DNA of 64,000 nt from Moraxella pluranimalium (GCF_002014825.1 NZ_MUYU01000012.1:70152-134151); one strand, 5' to 3'; counted from the stretch's first letter, positions 28,692 to 38,863 are shown. Program-made: numbers and translations. Notes: generated from the letters alone by a model not told the origin.

Positions 28692-29091
28692 ACTAATCGT
28701 ATCTGCACTAGTTGCTGCTCTAGCCCTAACTGCTTGCTCAAAAGCTGAAGAAGCTGCTGCTCCAGCTGCTGACGCTGCAAAAGAAGCTGCTGCTGCAACT
28801 GCTGACGCTGCTAAAGCTGGCGCTGAAGCTACTGCTGACGCTGCAAAAGCTGGCGTAGAAGCAACTGCTGACGCTGCTAAAGCTGCTACTGACGCTGCCG
28901 CTGCTGCTGCAACTGGCGAAGCTGCTAAAGAAGGCGAAGCTGCTGCTGCAGACGCTGCTAAAGCTGACGCTGCTGCTGCAGACGCTGCTAAAGCTGACGC
29001 TGCCGCTAAAGAAGGCGAAGCTGCTGCTGACGCTGCCGCTAAAGAAGGCGAAGCTGCTGCTGACGCAACTAAAACTGAAGAGAAAAAATAA
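28681..29091 (+). CDS. Alanine-rich low-complexity lipoprotein
   Basis: 136 residues. Lipobox LALTACSK (lipidated C19) and then almost only A, D, K, E, G and T in imperfect units of about 11 residues such as ADAAKAGAEAT and AKEGEAAADAA, predicted to form long amphipathic helices in the periplasm. The DNA shows matching degenerate repeats (GCTGCTGACGCTGC variants). Ribosome site TTGGAG. Strong promoter-like region, long leader and efficient terminator suggest high expression. The function is not known; resemblance to helical envelope spacer lipoproteins is only by composition. Confidence 0.85.
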   Translation: MQTKLIVSALVAALALTACSKAEEAAAPAADAAKEAAAATADAAKAGAEATADAAKAGVEATADAAKAATDAAAAAATGEAAKEGEAAAADAAKADAAAADAAKADAAAKEGEAAADAAAKEGEAAADATKTEEKK

Positions 29092-29126
29092 TTTTAACGC
29101 AGTCCTAACTGCTAAAATTATTCTTC

Positions 29127-29158
29127 AAAAAGAGAACTCATTTGGGTTCTCTTTTTTT
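29127..29158 (+). terminator. Terminator of the Ala-rich lipoprotein
   Basis: AAAAAGAGAAC pairs with GTTCTCTTTTT, with additional T residues. Confidence 0.88.
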
Positions 29159-29253
29159 ATGTCCGATTGTCGTGCATTCATCTAAGTTTTAAAGCACTTA
29201 CCTGCTATGGCGGTGATATATCACCCATACATCACAGCCCAAGCAAAGACACA

Positions 29254-29283
29254 AAAAAACGCCCAGCCAACAAGACTGGACGA
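29254..29283 (-). terminator. Terminator of fumarase
   Basis: On the minus strand CGTCCAG pairs with CTGGGCG (one G:U) followed by seven T, just after the stop at 29305. Confidence 0.7.
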
Positions 29284-29304
29284 TATTTTGACCGCAAGGT
29301 CTGA

Positions 29305-30831
29305 TTAGGCTTCAGTCACCGGGATTTTGCCAATCTTGGCCTGCCAGATTTTTGGTGCGGTGGCGTGCACTGAGCTACCACTGCTATCGACAGCGACGGT
29401 GACAGGCATATCTTTGACTTCAAACTCATAAATCGCTTCCATACCCAGTTCAGGGAATGCCACGACTTTGGCTTGTTTGATGGCTTTTGAGACCAGATAG
29501 GCTGAGCCGCCCACTGCCATCAGATACACCGCCTTATTATCGGCGATGGCTTGGCACGCTGCTTCACCACGCTCTGATTTACCAATCATGCCAAGCAGTC
29601 CTGTCTGCTCAAGCATTTGGCGAGTGAACTTATCCATACGAGTTGCCGTCGTTGGGCCTGCAGGGCCGACCACTTCATCACGCACAGGATCGACAGGGCC
29701 GACATAGTAGATCAGCTTGTTGGTGAAGTCCACAGGCAGCTCTTCGCCGTTATTGAGCATATCGGTCATACGCTTGTGCGCTGCATCACGGCCGGTGTAG
29801 ATTTTACCGCTCAATAGTAGTACATCGCCCGTTTGCCAAGTTGCCACTTCTTCTTTGGTCAAGGTATCGACATTGATGCGTTTGCCATTTTCAGGGTTAT
29901 AAGTGATGTCAGGATAGACATCTAGGCTTGGCGGTGTCAGCTCTACAGGGCCTGAGCCATCTAGCTCAAACTCCACATGGCGAGTCGCAGCACAGTTTGG
30001 AATCATTGCGATTGGCTTTGATGCGGCGTGCGTTGGGTAGTCTAGGATTTTGACATCCAAGACAGTGGTCAGACCGCCTAAGCCCTGTGCACCGATGCCC
30101 AGCGCATTGACTTTTTCGTACAGCTCAAGGCGTAGTGCTTCGACAGTGCTTAGCTCTGCACCTGATTTGGCTTTGGCTTGTAGCTCATGGATGTCAATGT
30201 GGCTCATCAGCGACTCTTTGGCAAGTAGTGCCGCTTTTTCAGGCGTACCGCCGATACCAATACCCAAAATGCCCGGCGGACACCAGCCTGCGCCCATGGT
30301 TGGGATGGTTTTTAGCACCCAATCCACGATGCTGTCTGATGGGTTTAGCATAGCAAGCTTTGATTTATTCTCAGAACCACCGCCTTTGGCTGCACAGGTC
30401 ACTTCCACTTTATCGCCAGCGACGATTTCCATATGGATGACCGCAGGGGTGTTGTCTTTGGTGTTCACACGTTTGCCCGCTGGGTCAGCCAGCACAGATG
30501 CACGCAAAGTATTATCAGGGTGGTTATAGGCACGGCGTACACCTTCGTTCACCATGTCAGCAACGCTCATCGTCGCATCCCACTGAACATTCATGCCCAC
30601 TTTCAAAAACACCGTTGCGATACCAGTATCTTGGCAAATCGGACGATGACCTTCGGCACACATACGGCTATTGACCAAAATTTGCGTCATTGCATCTTTG
30701 GCAGCCGGGTTTTCTTCTTTTTCTAGTGCTTCGACCAGTGCTTCGATGTAGTCGGTCGGATGATAATAACTGATGAACTGAAACGCATCGGCAATACTTT
30801 GAATAAAATCTTCTTGCTTAATTACGGTCAT
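29305..30831 (-). CDS. Class I (Fe-S) fumarate hydratase
   Basis: 508 residues; converts fumarate to malate in the TCA cycle with an oxygen-sensitive [4Fe-4S] cluster. One chain contains both the alpha part (RPICQDTGI, GAGWCPPGILGIGIGG) and the beta part (SGKIYTGRDAAHKRM, VDSSGSSVHATAP). The start at MTVIKQEDF follows AAAGGAAG; an upstream start at 30867 is less likely. Its cysteines fit cluster ligands. FumA/FumB type in E. coli terms. Confidence 0.92.
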   Translation of the reverse strand: MTVIKQEDFIQSIADAFQFISYYHPTDYIEALVEALEKEENPAAKDAMTQILVNSRMCAEGHRPICQDTGIATVFLKVGMNVQWDATMSVADMVNEGVRRAYNHPDNTLRASVLADPAGKRVNTKDNTPAVIHMEIVAGDKVEVTCAAKGGGSENKSKLAMLNPSDSIVDWVLKTIPTMGAGWCPPGILGIGIGGTPEKAALLAKESLMSHIDIHELQAKAKSGAELSTVEALRLELYEKVNALGIGAQGLGGLTTVLDVKILDYPTHAASKPIAMIPNCAATRHVEFELDGSGPVELTPPSLDVYPDITYNPENGKRINVDTLTKEEVATWQTGDVLLLSGKIYTGRDAAHKRMTDMLNNGEELPVDFTNKLIYYVGPVDPVRDEVVGPAGPTTATRMDKFTRQMLEQTGLLGMIGKSERGEAACQAIADNKAVYLMAVGGSAYLVSKAIKQAKVVAFPELGMEAIYEFEVKDMPVTVAVDSSGSSVHATAPKIWQAKIGKIPVTEA

Positions 30832-30990
30832 GATGACTTCCTTTGTTGGCGAATTTGGCGTAAGCACGCCAAACGGCTGATATTATCTTGGCATCCGCCA
30901 AGACCCATTGTGATGAATTTATTCTACCATTATTTATGATAAAAATTCACCCATATTTGTCAATTACTATGATTGAAAAAATTTCAAAAA

Positions 30991-32076
30991 TTATAAAATT
31001 TGTTTTAAAACTTCAATCAATCGTGCGTTCTGCTCAGCAGTGCCGACACTGATTCGCAGATAATCTTTGATGCGTGCTTGCTTAAAATGTCGGACAATCA
31101 CGCCTTCGCTGCGAAGTTTGGCAGCGATATCAGCAGCATCTTGACCTGCAATAGTGGCAAAAACAAAATTCGCCGCCGATGGCAATACATCAAAACCCAG
31201 TGCCACCAAATCCGCTGTCAGCTGATGACGCAGCTCGATTACCTCGGTGCGACGACGCTCAAAATATTCACGATCTGCCACGCTGGCCGCTGCCCCTGCT
31301 TGTGCCACACGATCCAGCGGATAGCTATTAAAGCTATTTTTCATCGCCATCAAAGCTGCAATTAGACTTGGATTGGCAAATGCCATACCCACTCGCAGAC
31401 CTGCCAGTGCACGAGATTTTGAGAAAGTTTGGGTGACGACGATATTATCAAATTCACGAATCAGTGCGATTGCTGATGCCGCCTTGACATCATCAGCATA
31501 ATCGATATACGCTTCATCGATGACCACGATCGCATCAGGATGGCGTGTGGCAAGCGTGCGAATGTCATCAAGTGGCAGCAGCTTGCCCGTCGGTGCATTC
31601 GGATTGGCAAGAATAATGGCATCACATGGCTTGTCGTAGTCATCGACATCAATGCCAAAGCTATCATTGAGTGGTACAGTTTGGGCATCTACTCCAAAAG
31701 TATCGGCATAAACAGGATAAAAGCTATAGCTGATATCAGGCATCAGCAGTGGGCGAGTTTTTTTGAAAAAACACGCAAACACCAGTGCCAGCACTTCATC
31801 CGAGCCATTGCCCACAAAAACTTCATCGCGACTAAGACCATAATAATCCGCCAATGCATCACGCAGATGATCTGACTCAGGCTCAGGATACAGACGCAGT
31901 GCCGCCGCTTCATCAGCGAGCACCGCTTGCATGGCCGCCGCCGCTTTTGGGCTAGGTGGAAATGGGTTTTCGTTGGTGTTAAGTTTCACCAAATTATCAT
32001 GCTTGGGCTGCTCCCCTGGCACATACGGCGTCAGGCTTTTTGCCTTGTCGCTCCAAAGGCGAGTATCAATCGTCAT
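30991..32076 (-). CDS. hisC: Histidinol-phosphate aminotransferase
   Basis: 361 residues; a PLP enzyme of histidine synthesis. The PLP lysine is in QTFSKSRALAGLRVG, and LKTNENPFPPSP-type N-terminus (KLNTNENPFPPSPKA) and IDEAYIDY are family hallmarks. Third of a hisG-hisD-hisC run, starting 40 bp after hisD. Confidence 0.95.
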   Translation of the reverse strand: MTIDTRLWSDKAKSLTPYVPGEQPKHDNLVKLNTNENPFPPSPKAAAAMQAVLADEAAALRLYPEPESDHLRDALADYYGLSRDEVFVGNGSDEVLALVFACFFKKTRPLLMPDISYSFYPVYADTFGVDAQTVPLNDSFGIDVDDYDKPCDAIILANPNAPTGKLLPLDDIRTLATRHPDAIVVIDEAYIDYADDVKAASAIALIREFDNIVVTQTFSKSRALAGLRVGMAFANPSLIAALMAMKNSFNSYPLDRVAQAGAAASVADREYFERRRTEVIELRHQLTADLVALGFDVLPSAANFVFATIAGQDAADIAAKLRSEGVIVRHFKQARIKDYLRISVGTAEQNARLIEVLKQIL

Positions 32077-32115
32077 GGGATTTCCTTTTGTTTATTGGTC
32101 AAAGCTGTTGCTTGT

Positions 32116-33420
32116 TCAGTTTGCCTGATGGCGATAGCGTGCTGACAAGGCGTGCGCTTCTAAATTTTCTTCGATGGCCAAAATATCAGCGGTCTTGGCA
32201 AGTGGTACCGCACCCGTCTGGGTACAGTAAATCAGTGATGATTTCTTTTGAAAATCATACACGCCAAGCGGTGATGAAAATCTTGCCGTGCCCGATGTTG
32301 GCAATACATGGTTACTGCCTGCACAATAATCGCCAATCGCCTCAGGGGTATGACGACCCATAAAAATCGCACCTGCGTGGCGAATGTCATCAAGCACTGC
32401 CTCAGGATCATCCAGTGACAGCTCAAGATGCTCAGGTGCGACCTGATTAATCACTGCCATGCCCTCGCGACGATCTTTGACCAAAATCAACGCACCGCGA
32501 TTCTTTAGCGCTGCTCTTGCGATGTCTGCCTTTGGTAAACGTGCCAATGCCGACTCAATCGCTGTTTCCACCGCTTGTAATTGCTCGGCACTGGTGGTAA
32601 CAAAAATCGCCTGCGCCACGGTGTCATGCTCAGCTTGGGATAACAAATCCATCGCCAACCACTTCGCATTATCCGCTGCCTCGCCCTCAGCATAGACCAG
32701 CACCTCTGACGGCCCTGCGATCATATCGATGCCCACTTGCCCAAATACTGCTCGCTTGGCAGCGGCGACAAATTTGTTCCCCGGCCCTGTGATTTTATCC
32801 ACCTTGGCAATCGATGCTGTGCCATAAGCAAGTGCTGCCACCGCCTGCGCGCCACCAATGGTAATCACCGTATCCACGCCTGCTAGGTGTGCCGCCGCCA
32901 AAACCAGTGGATTAAGCTGTCCATCTGGGGCAGGCACGACCATCGTGATGTTCGCCACGCCTGCGACTTTGGCAGGGATGGCATTCATCAGCACCGATGA
33001 TGGGTAGCTTGCCAAACCGCCCGGGACATAGATGCCGACGCTATCAAGCGGGGTGATTTTTTGTCCAAGCTGATTACCTAAGCTGTCAGTAAAGCGAAAG
33101 CCGTCGTCCACTTGGTGCTGATGAAAAGCAAAAATACGCTCAGCAGACAGCTTGAGCGCGCCTGCCACTTCATCGCTAAGTCCATCAAATGCCGCCTTGA
33201 GTGCATCTTGGCTAATAAATAGCTCATCGATACTTTGGGCAGGATGACGGTCAAATTTTTGGGTCAGCTCAAGCACTGCGACATCGCCACGAGCACGCAC
33301 ATCAGCGATGATGGCATCGACAGTGGCAATCAAGCTGGCATCTGTCACAGTTTCAAAAGCAAGCAAATTGGCAAGTTCTTCTTGAAAATCTGCACTGGTT
33401 GAATTTAAAATTTTCATCAT
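32116..33420 (-). CDS. hisD: Histidinol dehydrogenase
   Basis: 434 residues; oxidises histidinol to histidine using zinc and NAD. Motifs: GPGNKFVAAAKR, DMIAGPSEVLVYAE, APEHLEL and GDYCAGSNHVLPT. The first two codons are both ATG; the second (33417) has better spacing from AGGAAA. It is between hisG and hisC in one transcription unit. Confidence 0.95.
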   Translation of the reverse strand: MMKILNSTSADFQEELANLLAFETVTDASLIATVDAIIADVRARGDVAVLELTQKFDRHPAQSIDELFISQDALKAAFDGLSDEVAGALKLSAERIFAFHQHQVDDGFRFTDSLGNQLGQKITPLDSVGIYVPGGLASYPSSVLMNAIPAKVAGVANITMVVPAPDGQLNPLVLAAAHLAGVDTVITIGGAQAVAALAYGTASIAKVDKITGPGNKFVAAAKRAVFGQVGIDMIAGPSEVLVYAEGEAADNAKWLAMDLLSQAEHDTVAQAIFVTTSAEQLQAVETAIESALARLPKADIARAALKNRGALILVKDRREGMAVINQVAPEHLELSLDDPEAVLDDIRHAGAIFMGRHTPEAIGDYCAGSNHVLPTSGTARFSSPLGVYDFQKKSSLIYCTQTGAVPLAKTADILAIEENLEAHALSARYRHQAN

Positions 33421-33459
33421 AATTTCCTATATATCAGGCTGCTTTTGTGTGGCTTGGTG

Positions 33460-34116
33460 TTATTTTTGCTGCACCGCAGTTTGTAGAATCTGTAAAATCG
33501 GCTCAAGCTTGGCAAGTTTTCGCTTATGGCTCACCGGATTGGCAATCAAGCGTGATGACACTTGGCAAATGGTCTCAAGTGGCTCAAGCCCATTGGCACG
33601 CAAGGTGTTGCCTGTATCCACCACATCGACAATCAAATCGCCCAAGCCCACAAGCGGTGCTAATTCCATCGAGCCGTACAGCTTGATGATGTCCACCTGC
33701 TCGCCACGACTGGCATAATAAGCACGAGCGACATTGACATATTTGGTGGCGATACGCAGGCGACGATTTGGCAAGGCTTTGCCCTTGATGCCTGCGGTCA
33801 TCAGACGGCACTTGGCGATGTCAAGGTCAAGCAGCTCATACACCTGTGCATCATATTCCATCAGCACATCTTTGCCCGCCACGCCGATATCTGCTGCACC
33901 ATGCTCAACATAAGTCGGCACATCAGATGCTCGCAAAATCAAAAAACGCACCGACGGGTCAGTGGTCTCAAAAATCAGCTTGCGAGATTTTTCCATATCT
34001 TCAAGCGGGGCAATGCCTGCTTTGGCAAACAGCGGCAAAGTTTCGTTTAGGATGCGCCCTTTGGATAGCGCAATGGTCAAGCCATCAAAATCAGCAGTTT
34101 GGATTGGATCAGCCAT
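33460..34116 (-). CDS. hisG: ATP phosphoribosyltransferase, short form
   Basis: 218 residues; first step of histidine synthesis. It has [23 protein letters not shown] and [18 protein letters not shown], and lacks the C-terminal regulatory domain of the 299-residue long form. Short HisG needs the partner HisZ, which is not in this window. Family rule: HisZ should be encoded elsewhere in the genome. Confidence 0.94.
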   Translation of the reverse strand: MADPIQTADFDGLTIALSKGRILNETLPLFAKAGIAPLEDMEKSRKLIFETTDPSVRFLILRASDVPTYVEHGAADIGVAGKDVLMEYDAQVYELLDLDIAKCRLMTAGIKGKALPNRRLRIATKYVNVARAYYASRGEQVDIIKLYGSMELAPLVGLGDLIVDVVDTGNTLRANGLEPLETICQVSSRLIANPVSHKRKLAKLEPILQILQTAVQQK

Positions 34117-34163
34117 GATAAATTCTCAGCTTATTCATCAAATCTTGTCTATACATTATCATG

Positions 34164-34196
34164 AAAAAACGCACCAAATCATCTTGGTGCGTTTTT
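34164..34196 (-). terminator. Terminator between murA and hisG
   Basis: AACGCACCAA / TTGGTGCGTT stem with A and T runs, 4 bp after murA. It implies that ibaG-murA and hisGDC are at least partly separate units. Confidence 0.82.
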
Positions 34197-34199
34197 ATC

Positions 34200-35462
34200 T
34201 TAGCCCTTGATGCGTTCGATATTGACACCCAAGGCTCTTAGTTTGTTTTCGACATCATCATAACCACGGTCGATATGGTAGATGCGGTCAATGATGCTCT
34301 CACCTTCGGCACACGCCGCCGCCATCACCAGCGACATCGATGCACGCAAATCAGTCGCCATCACAGGCGCAGGGGTGAATTTCTCGACACCTTCGACGAT
34401 GGCAGTATGGCCATCGACACGGATTTTGGCGCCCATGCGTTGTAGCTCTGGCACATGCATAAAGCGATTTTCAAAGATGTTTTCGATAATGGTGCTCGTC
34501 CCTTCTGCCAAACAGCAGACCGCCATCAGCTGTGCTTGCATATCGGTTGGGAAACCTGGATGCACTTGAGTGCGAATATCCACCGCCTTTGGACGGCCTG
34601 TCATCACCGCACGAATCCAGTCATCGCCTGTGGTGATGGTTGCGCCCATCGCTTCAAATTTCTTGAGCACTGGGTGCAAAAACTCTGCCGATGTGTTCTT
34701 GGTCAGTACATCGCCTTCGCTCATCAGCGCACCGGCTAGGTATGAACCCGTCTCGATACGGTCAGCGATGACACTGTACTCACAGCCGTGCAAGCTATCC
34801 ACGCCTTCGATAATCATCGTCGTCGTGCCGATACCGCTGATCTTAGCACCCATCGCCACCAACATATTCGCCAAATCCACCACTTCAGGTTCGGTGGCGC
34901 AGTTTTCTAGGCGAGTCGTACCACGAGCAAGCGCAGCTGCCATGATGACATTCTCAGTACCGCCGACGGTTACCATATCAAAGCTAAAATCACAGCCAAT
35001 CAGACGACCGCCTGCTGGTGCTTTGGCTTTGACATAGCCATTTTCTACGGTGATGCTTGCGCCTAGTGCTTCAAAGGCTTTTAGGTGCTGATCCACAGGG
35101 CGAGAACCGATTGAGCAGCCGCCCGGTAGTGACACTTCCGCTTCACCAAAGCGAGCGAGCAATGGGCCAAGCACCAAAATCGATGCGCGCATGGTGCGTA
35201 CAAGCTCATACGGTGCATAATAATCAGTCACCGTGCGAGCATCTGCCACGACGGTGTTGCCTTCTTTTTTAATCTTGACGCCTGTACCTGCAATCAGCTT
35301 GACCAAAGTTTCGGTGTCTTTGAGCGTTGGCACATTGTGCAGTACGGTTTCATCATTTGGCAATAGCATCGCAGCTAGCAGTGGCAAAGCGGCATTTTTT
35401 GAGCCAGAGATGGTCACTTCGCCTGCGATACGGCTTTTGCCCGTGATTTTAAATTTATCCAT
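34200..35462 (-). CDS. murA: UDP-N-acetylglucosamine 1-carboxyvinyltransferase
   Basis: 420 residues; first committed step of peptidoglycan synthesis. The catalytic and fosfomycin-target cysteine is C116 ([12 protein letters not shown]), so it is not the naturally resistant Asp form. K22-N23 of [10 protein letters not shown] is present. Located 22 bp after ibaG, as in many gammaproteobacteria. Confidence 0.96.
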   Translation of the reverse strand: MDKFKITGKSRIAGEVTISGSKNAALPLLAAMLLPNDETVLHNVPTLKDTETLVKLIAGTGVKIKKEGNTVVADARTVTDYYAPYELVRTMRASILVLGPLLARFGEAEVSLPGGCSIGSRPVDQHLKAFEALGASITVENGYVKAKAPAGGRLIGCDFSFDMVTVGGTENVIMAAALARGTTRLENCATEPEVVDLANMLVAMGAKISGIGTTTMIIEGVDSLHGCEYSVIADRIETGSYLAGALMSEGDVLTKNTSAEFLHPVLKKFEAMGATITTGDDWIRAVMTGRPKAVDIRTQVHPGFPTDMQAQLMAVCCLAEGTSTIIENIFENRFMHVPELQRMGAKIRVDGHTAIVEGVEKFTPAPVMATDLRASMSLVMAAACAEGESIIDRIYHIDRGYDDVENKLRALGVNIERIKG

Positions 35463-35484
35463 GCGTATTCTCTTTATTTATCAA

Positions 35485-35730
35485 TCAGTTAGATTTGCGA
35501 GCGTCGTATTCAGCAGGGGTCAATGCATGGATGGTCAAGGCGTGCATCGCACCGCTTTGGATGTGTTCGTTGACCAAAGCAAAAATCATCTGCTGACGAG
35601 CCACCAATCGCTTGCCTTCAAAAGCATTATCCACGATAAGTAGCTCAAATTTATTACCCTGATTGACCGCTTCGATATGTGCATCGACAAAGTGTGGACG
35701 AAGTAGTGCGATTAAATCATCTGAATTCAT
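35485..35730 (-). CDS. ibaG: BolA-family protein IbaG
   Basis: 81 residues with the BolA core (VNQGNKFELLIVDNAFEGKR, AMHALTIHALTPAEY). Its position directly upstream of murA is that of E. coli ibaG (yrbA). The ATG at 35730 is favoured by AAAGAG six bases before it; earlier in-frame starts are poorer. It is the second BolA paralogue in the window. Confidence 0.88.
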   Translation of the reverse strand: MNSDDLIALLRPHFVDAHIEAVNQGNKFELLIVDNAFEGKRLVARQQMIFALVNEHIQSGAMHALTIHALTPAEYDARKSN

Positions 35731-35872
35731 TGACATCTCTTTGATTACTGACAAAACCTGTACAATGGTTAGTTAAGTAAGTACAGGGGTTTATTGCAAA
35801 AGAATTATTATACCAAAATTTTTATCAATTCACCTTGAAAATTTGATAAAAATATCCCAAAAAATCAGTCAA

Positions 35873-36637
35873 TTATTGGGCAGTTTGTCCGCCTTGACCA
35901 CCAAGTACAGGGGCGGTATTGACAGGGGCGGTCGTGCTGGCGTTTGGCGTATAGATTTCTTGTAGGGCATAGCCTGAATCTTGGGCATCGCCACCATAGA
36001 CCGTACTGCTATCAGCTGGCTGATTGGTACTGGTAGCGGTCGCATCTGGCAGGCTGGCTACTTCGCCATCGGTGACAAGCGTCGTCAAGGTCACTGCCAT
36101 CGCCATGCCCGGGGTCGCTTGAATCGCTTGCAAAATATAATCCTGCTGTGCCGGCGTCATATAACCCATCACATAGGCAGTGCGGTCACGGACGATGACT
36201 TTGTACTGTGATGATTTGATACCTCGCTCAGCCAGTAGTCGTGTGCCGATTTTTGAGCGTAGGTAGTTTTCGTGCACGGTGTGGCTTTGGCTTTTTGGGG
36301 TTTCGGTGACGGTCAGATAGTTATACACTTTGAGCACATCACGCATCGACTCAATAGTGCGTCCGATTTCTACTTTGATTTGCTCGGTTGGTACTTCACC
36401 TGTTAGCAGAACTTCACGGCGGTAGCTGTCAATGGCAATACGCACATTATTCTCATTAATCCCTGGGATGGTTGATAGATTGCGACGCGCGGTCAGCTCA
36501 ATACTCTCATCACTGATACGCTCAGGGATGGTACGACCCATCGCATCAGCGCCCACACTGTCCGTGCCACTGGTCGCACACGCACCCAATCCTGCGCTCA
36601 AAATAGCAATCATCGATACGGCAAATACTTTTTTCAT
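35873..36637 (-). CDS. BON-domain lipoprotein (DolP/YraP-like)
   Basis: 254 residues. Lipobox LGACATSG puts the lipidated cysteine at C20. Two BON-type domains follow (residues about 40-110 and 115-180), containing VRIAIDSYRREVLLTGEV and YKVIVRDRTAYVMGYM. A low-complexity tail of about 65 residues (T, S, A, P, G, Q) ends the protein, longer than in DolP of E. coli (191). The neighbour yraN is also the E. coli dolP neighbourhood. A role in outer-membrane integrity is inferred from the family. Confidence 0.85.
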   Translation of the reverse strand: MKKVFAVSMIAILSAGLGACATSGTDSVGADAMGRTIPERISDESIELTARRNLSTIPGINENNVRIAIDSYRREVLLTGEVPTEQIKVEIGRTIESMRDVLKVYNYLTVTETPKSQSHTVHENYLRSKIGTRLLAERGIKSSQYKVIVRDRTAYVMGYMTPAQQDYILQAIQATPGMAMAVTLTTLVTDGEVASLPDATATSTNQPADSSTVYGGDAQDSGYALQEIYTPNASTTAPVNTAPVLGGQGGQTAQ

Positions 36638-36686
36638 AACAACTTTCCCATTTATCAAAGTATTTAAATTTAAAAAATCTAATCAA

Positions 36687-37097
36687 TCAAAACGCTGATA
36701 TCAGCCAATCTTGCGATACTGTGCCATCTTGATTGATATCAAAAACAATCACATCAAAGCGGGTTGCCATCTTGGCATAAGTATCATGCGTCGCCAAAAA
36801 CTGCTCAGCCGTGCGATAAATCTTGGCTTGCTTGGCAGGTGTGATACTATCAATCGCCGTCCCATAATCGGACGCTCGGCGACTACGCACTTCGACAAAT
36901 ACCACGCATGGCACAAGCACGCTACGCTCAAGCACTTGGCAAGTGGCAATGATATCAATCTCGCCAAGTTTGGGTGCGACATAATTGGTCGCCACAATCT
37001 GATAACCCTCACCCAGTAGCATCGCCACCGCTTGACTCTCAAAGGCATCGCCCTGCCTGCGTTTGGCAGTTTTGGCAATCTTGGCAGACTGGGTCAT
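36687..37097 (-). CDS. YraN family (UPF0102) nuclease-like protein
   Basis: 136 residues with the restriction-endonuclease-like core AVAMLLGEGYQIVATNY...GEIDIIATC...VFVEVRSRR, in which E, D and ExK are the putative catalytic residues. Function unsettled; linked to DNA processing by fold only. Its ATG overlaps the stop of the RDD gene by one base (TGATG). Confidence 0.87.
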   Translation of the reverse strand: MTQSAKIAKTAKRRQGDAFESQAVAMLLGEGYQIVATNYVAPKLGEIDIIATCQVLERSVLVPCVVFVEVRSRRASDYGTAIDSITPAKQAKIYRTAEQFLATHDTYAKMATRFDVIVFDINQDGTVSQDWLISAF

Positions 37098-37567
37098 CAG
37101 CGAATACGCTTGACCACCACAGTGCTGGCAATCTTATCATGCCAGCCTTGTTTGTGCTTATCAAATCCCGCCCAAATATAACCAAGACAAAACACAATCG
37201 CCGATGCATAATAGCCGATATATCGAAGCAGACCCTGACCGATACTCACCATTTTGCCCGTCTTGGCATCACGCACCTGTAGCCCAAACAGCATTTTGCC
37301 CGGTGTTGCGCCTTTTTTGACCCAAAAAGCAATCACCACCACCGCACCAAGCACCGTACTGATTGCTTCAGGCACGGTCATCCACGGCATCTCATCGATG
37401 CTGTACTGCCCCATCTGCACATATTCCCAATATATCAACGGTGCAAACACAATCAAGGACAGCAAACCATCCATCAGCGTCGCCAAAAACCGCTCCCAAA
37501 ACCCTGCATATTCAAATTCAGAGTCATCCAATCTAGGGTCATGTAAGGCGGTGTTCGTAGCAGTCAT
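37097..37567 (-). CDS. RDD family membrane protein
   Basis: 156 residues with three hydrophobic segments and the RDD-type start GFWERFLATLMDGLL, plus GATPGKMLFGLQVRDAKTGK. Substrate unknown. The start at MTATNTALHD avoids a long upstream frame without a ribosome site. Translationally coupled to yraN by a one-base overlap. Confidence 0.82.
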   Translation of the reverse strand: MTATNTALHDPRLDDSEFEYAGFWERFLATLMDGLLSLIVFAPLIYWEYVQMGQYSIDEMPWMTVPEAISTVLGAVVVIAFWVKKGATPGKMLFGLQVRDAKTGKMVSIGQGLLRYIGYYASAIVFCLGYIWAGFDKHKQGWHDKIASTVVVKRIR

Positions 37568-37705
37568 GCGATATAAACTATATGATGATAAGAAATAATT
37601 GTAGCATAACAAAGTTTTGTTATTTTCGCCATCAATTATCGATTTTTTCGGTGAATTTTTGGGGAAAATTGGGTAAACTGTTGGCAAATTTTTGGGAAAT
37701 TGATG

Positions 37706-38188
37706 ATGAAATTACGAATTTTAAGTGTCGGGCATAAGATGCCAAACTGGGTGCAGACAGGTTTTGAAGAGTATTTTAAGCGGATTCAGCCGATGATGAG
37801 CGTTGAACTTGTTGAATTACCGCCTGCCAAGCGCAGCAAAAACCCATCGCCTGCCGAGATTGATAAATATAAAGCTGTGGAAGCGGCGACGATTTTAAAC
37901 GCCAAACAGCCCAAAGAGCTCTTATGGCTACTTGAAGTCAAAGGCAAGATGCTCTCTACCGAAAAGCTTGCCGACAAATTATCCATCGCCATGCAAGATG
38001 GTGCGGATATTGCACTGGTCATCGGCGGTGCTGACGGTGTCGCTGATGATGTGCTACAAGCGGCGGATTTTAAGTGGTCGATGTCTGATTTGACCCTACC
38101 ACATCCGCTCGTGCGGGTGATTTTGATGGAACAGCTATACCGTGCGATGAGTATTATCAATAACCACCCTTATCATCGAGGCGGCTGA
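37706..38188 (+). CDS. rlmH: 23S rRNA pseudouridine1915 N3-methyltransferase
   Basis: 160 residues; SPOUT methyltransferase acting on helix 69 of 23S rRNA. MKLRILSVGHKMPNWVQTGFEEYFKR at the N-terminus, the knot region IALVIGGADGVADDV and the end LYRAMSIINNHPYHR are diagnostic. The ATG one codon upstream (37703) is an alternative start. Confidence 0.95.
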   Translation: MKLRILSVGHKMPNWVQTGFEEYFKRIQPMMSVELVELPPAKRSKNPSPAEIDKYKAVEAATILNAKQPKELLWLLEVKGKMLSTEKLADKLSIAMQDGADIALVIGGADGVADDVLQAADFKWSMSDLTLPHPLVRVILMEQLYRAMSIINNHPYHRGG

Positions 38189-38229
38189 TTTATCTGTTTG
38201 GATAAAGCCTATTTAAATAATCAGCAAGC

Positions 38230-38264
38230 AAAAAACCGCTTTATCACGACGATAAAGCGGTTTT
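38230..38264. terminator. Terminator, copy 1 of a 35-bp repeat
   Basis: ACCGCTTTATC / GATAAAGCGGT stem with flanking A6 and T4 between convergent rlmH and the isochorismatase gene. It recurs at 39304-39338 with two mismatches. Confidence 0.85.
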
Positions 38265-38269
38265 GTTTA

Positions 38270-38761
38270 TCAAATCACAGCCACCCGATCTGCCAACGCA
38301 GCCAAAGCAATCTGATGAACCATCTGCGTTGGTGCGGCACATGCATCACCAAGTACAGAGACTGTATATTTTTCAGCTTCTTTAGCAATCGCAGTATGCG
38401 TGACGCAATTTTGGGTCATCATCCCACAAAGTTGCAAATGGGTAATTGCAAATTCAGCCAATACACTCTCAAGCGTCGTATTTAAAAATGAATTGGCGTG
38501 CGCCTTAATCACAACAGGACAATCGCTGGCTACTGCCAAAATATCTTGGTGCAATTGTGCACCCTGAGAGTCTTTAGCGAATAATGGCGCATTGACATCA
38601 TCAAAGATATGCTGCACCAATACCACCAAATCGCCATCAGCTTTTGCAGTGCGAATTTGTGCCACAATATTAGCGCACACAGTTTCAGCATTAGCTTGCT
38701 CAAATGCGCCATTGGCAAAATAATCATTTTGAACATCAATTACAATTAGTGCTTTTTTCAT
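38270..38761 (-). CDS. Isochorismatase-family cysteine hydrolase
   Basis: 163 residues with the family layout: LIVIDVQNDYF (Asp nucleophile activator), the lysine in VIKAHANSF, and the catalytic cysteine in LCGMMTQNCVTHTA. Members hydrolyse amides such as nicotinamide or other small compounds; the substrate is unknown. It is divergent from an AsnC-type regulator, which probably controls it. Confidence 0.87.
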   Translation of the reverse strand: MKKALIVIDVQNDYFANGAFEQANAETVCANIVAQIRTAKADGDLVVLVQHIFDDVNAPLFAKDSQGAQLHQDILAVASDCPVVIKAHANSFLNTTLESVLAEFAITHLQLCGMMTQNCVTHTAIAKEAEKYTVSVLGDACAAPTQMVHQIALAALADRVAVI

Positions 38762-38863
38762 ATATTTCTCCCATTAAAATACATTCTTGGGCAATTTCAC
38801 CCTAGTGCTATCTTACAAAATTTAGTAAGATGATGACATTGTAAATTGAAAGAAAAAATCGAT

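Noticed and set aside
32459..35272. Several plus-strand ORFs of 60-155 codons opposite hisD, hisG and murA
   Set aside because: They are antisense shadows of well-identified genes with no start signals.
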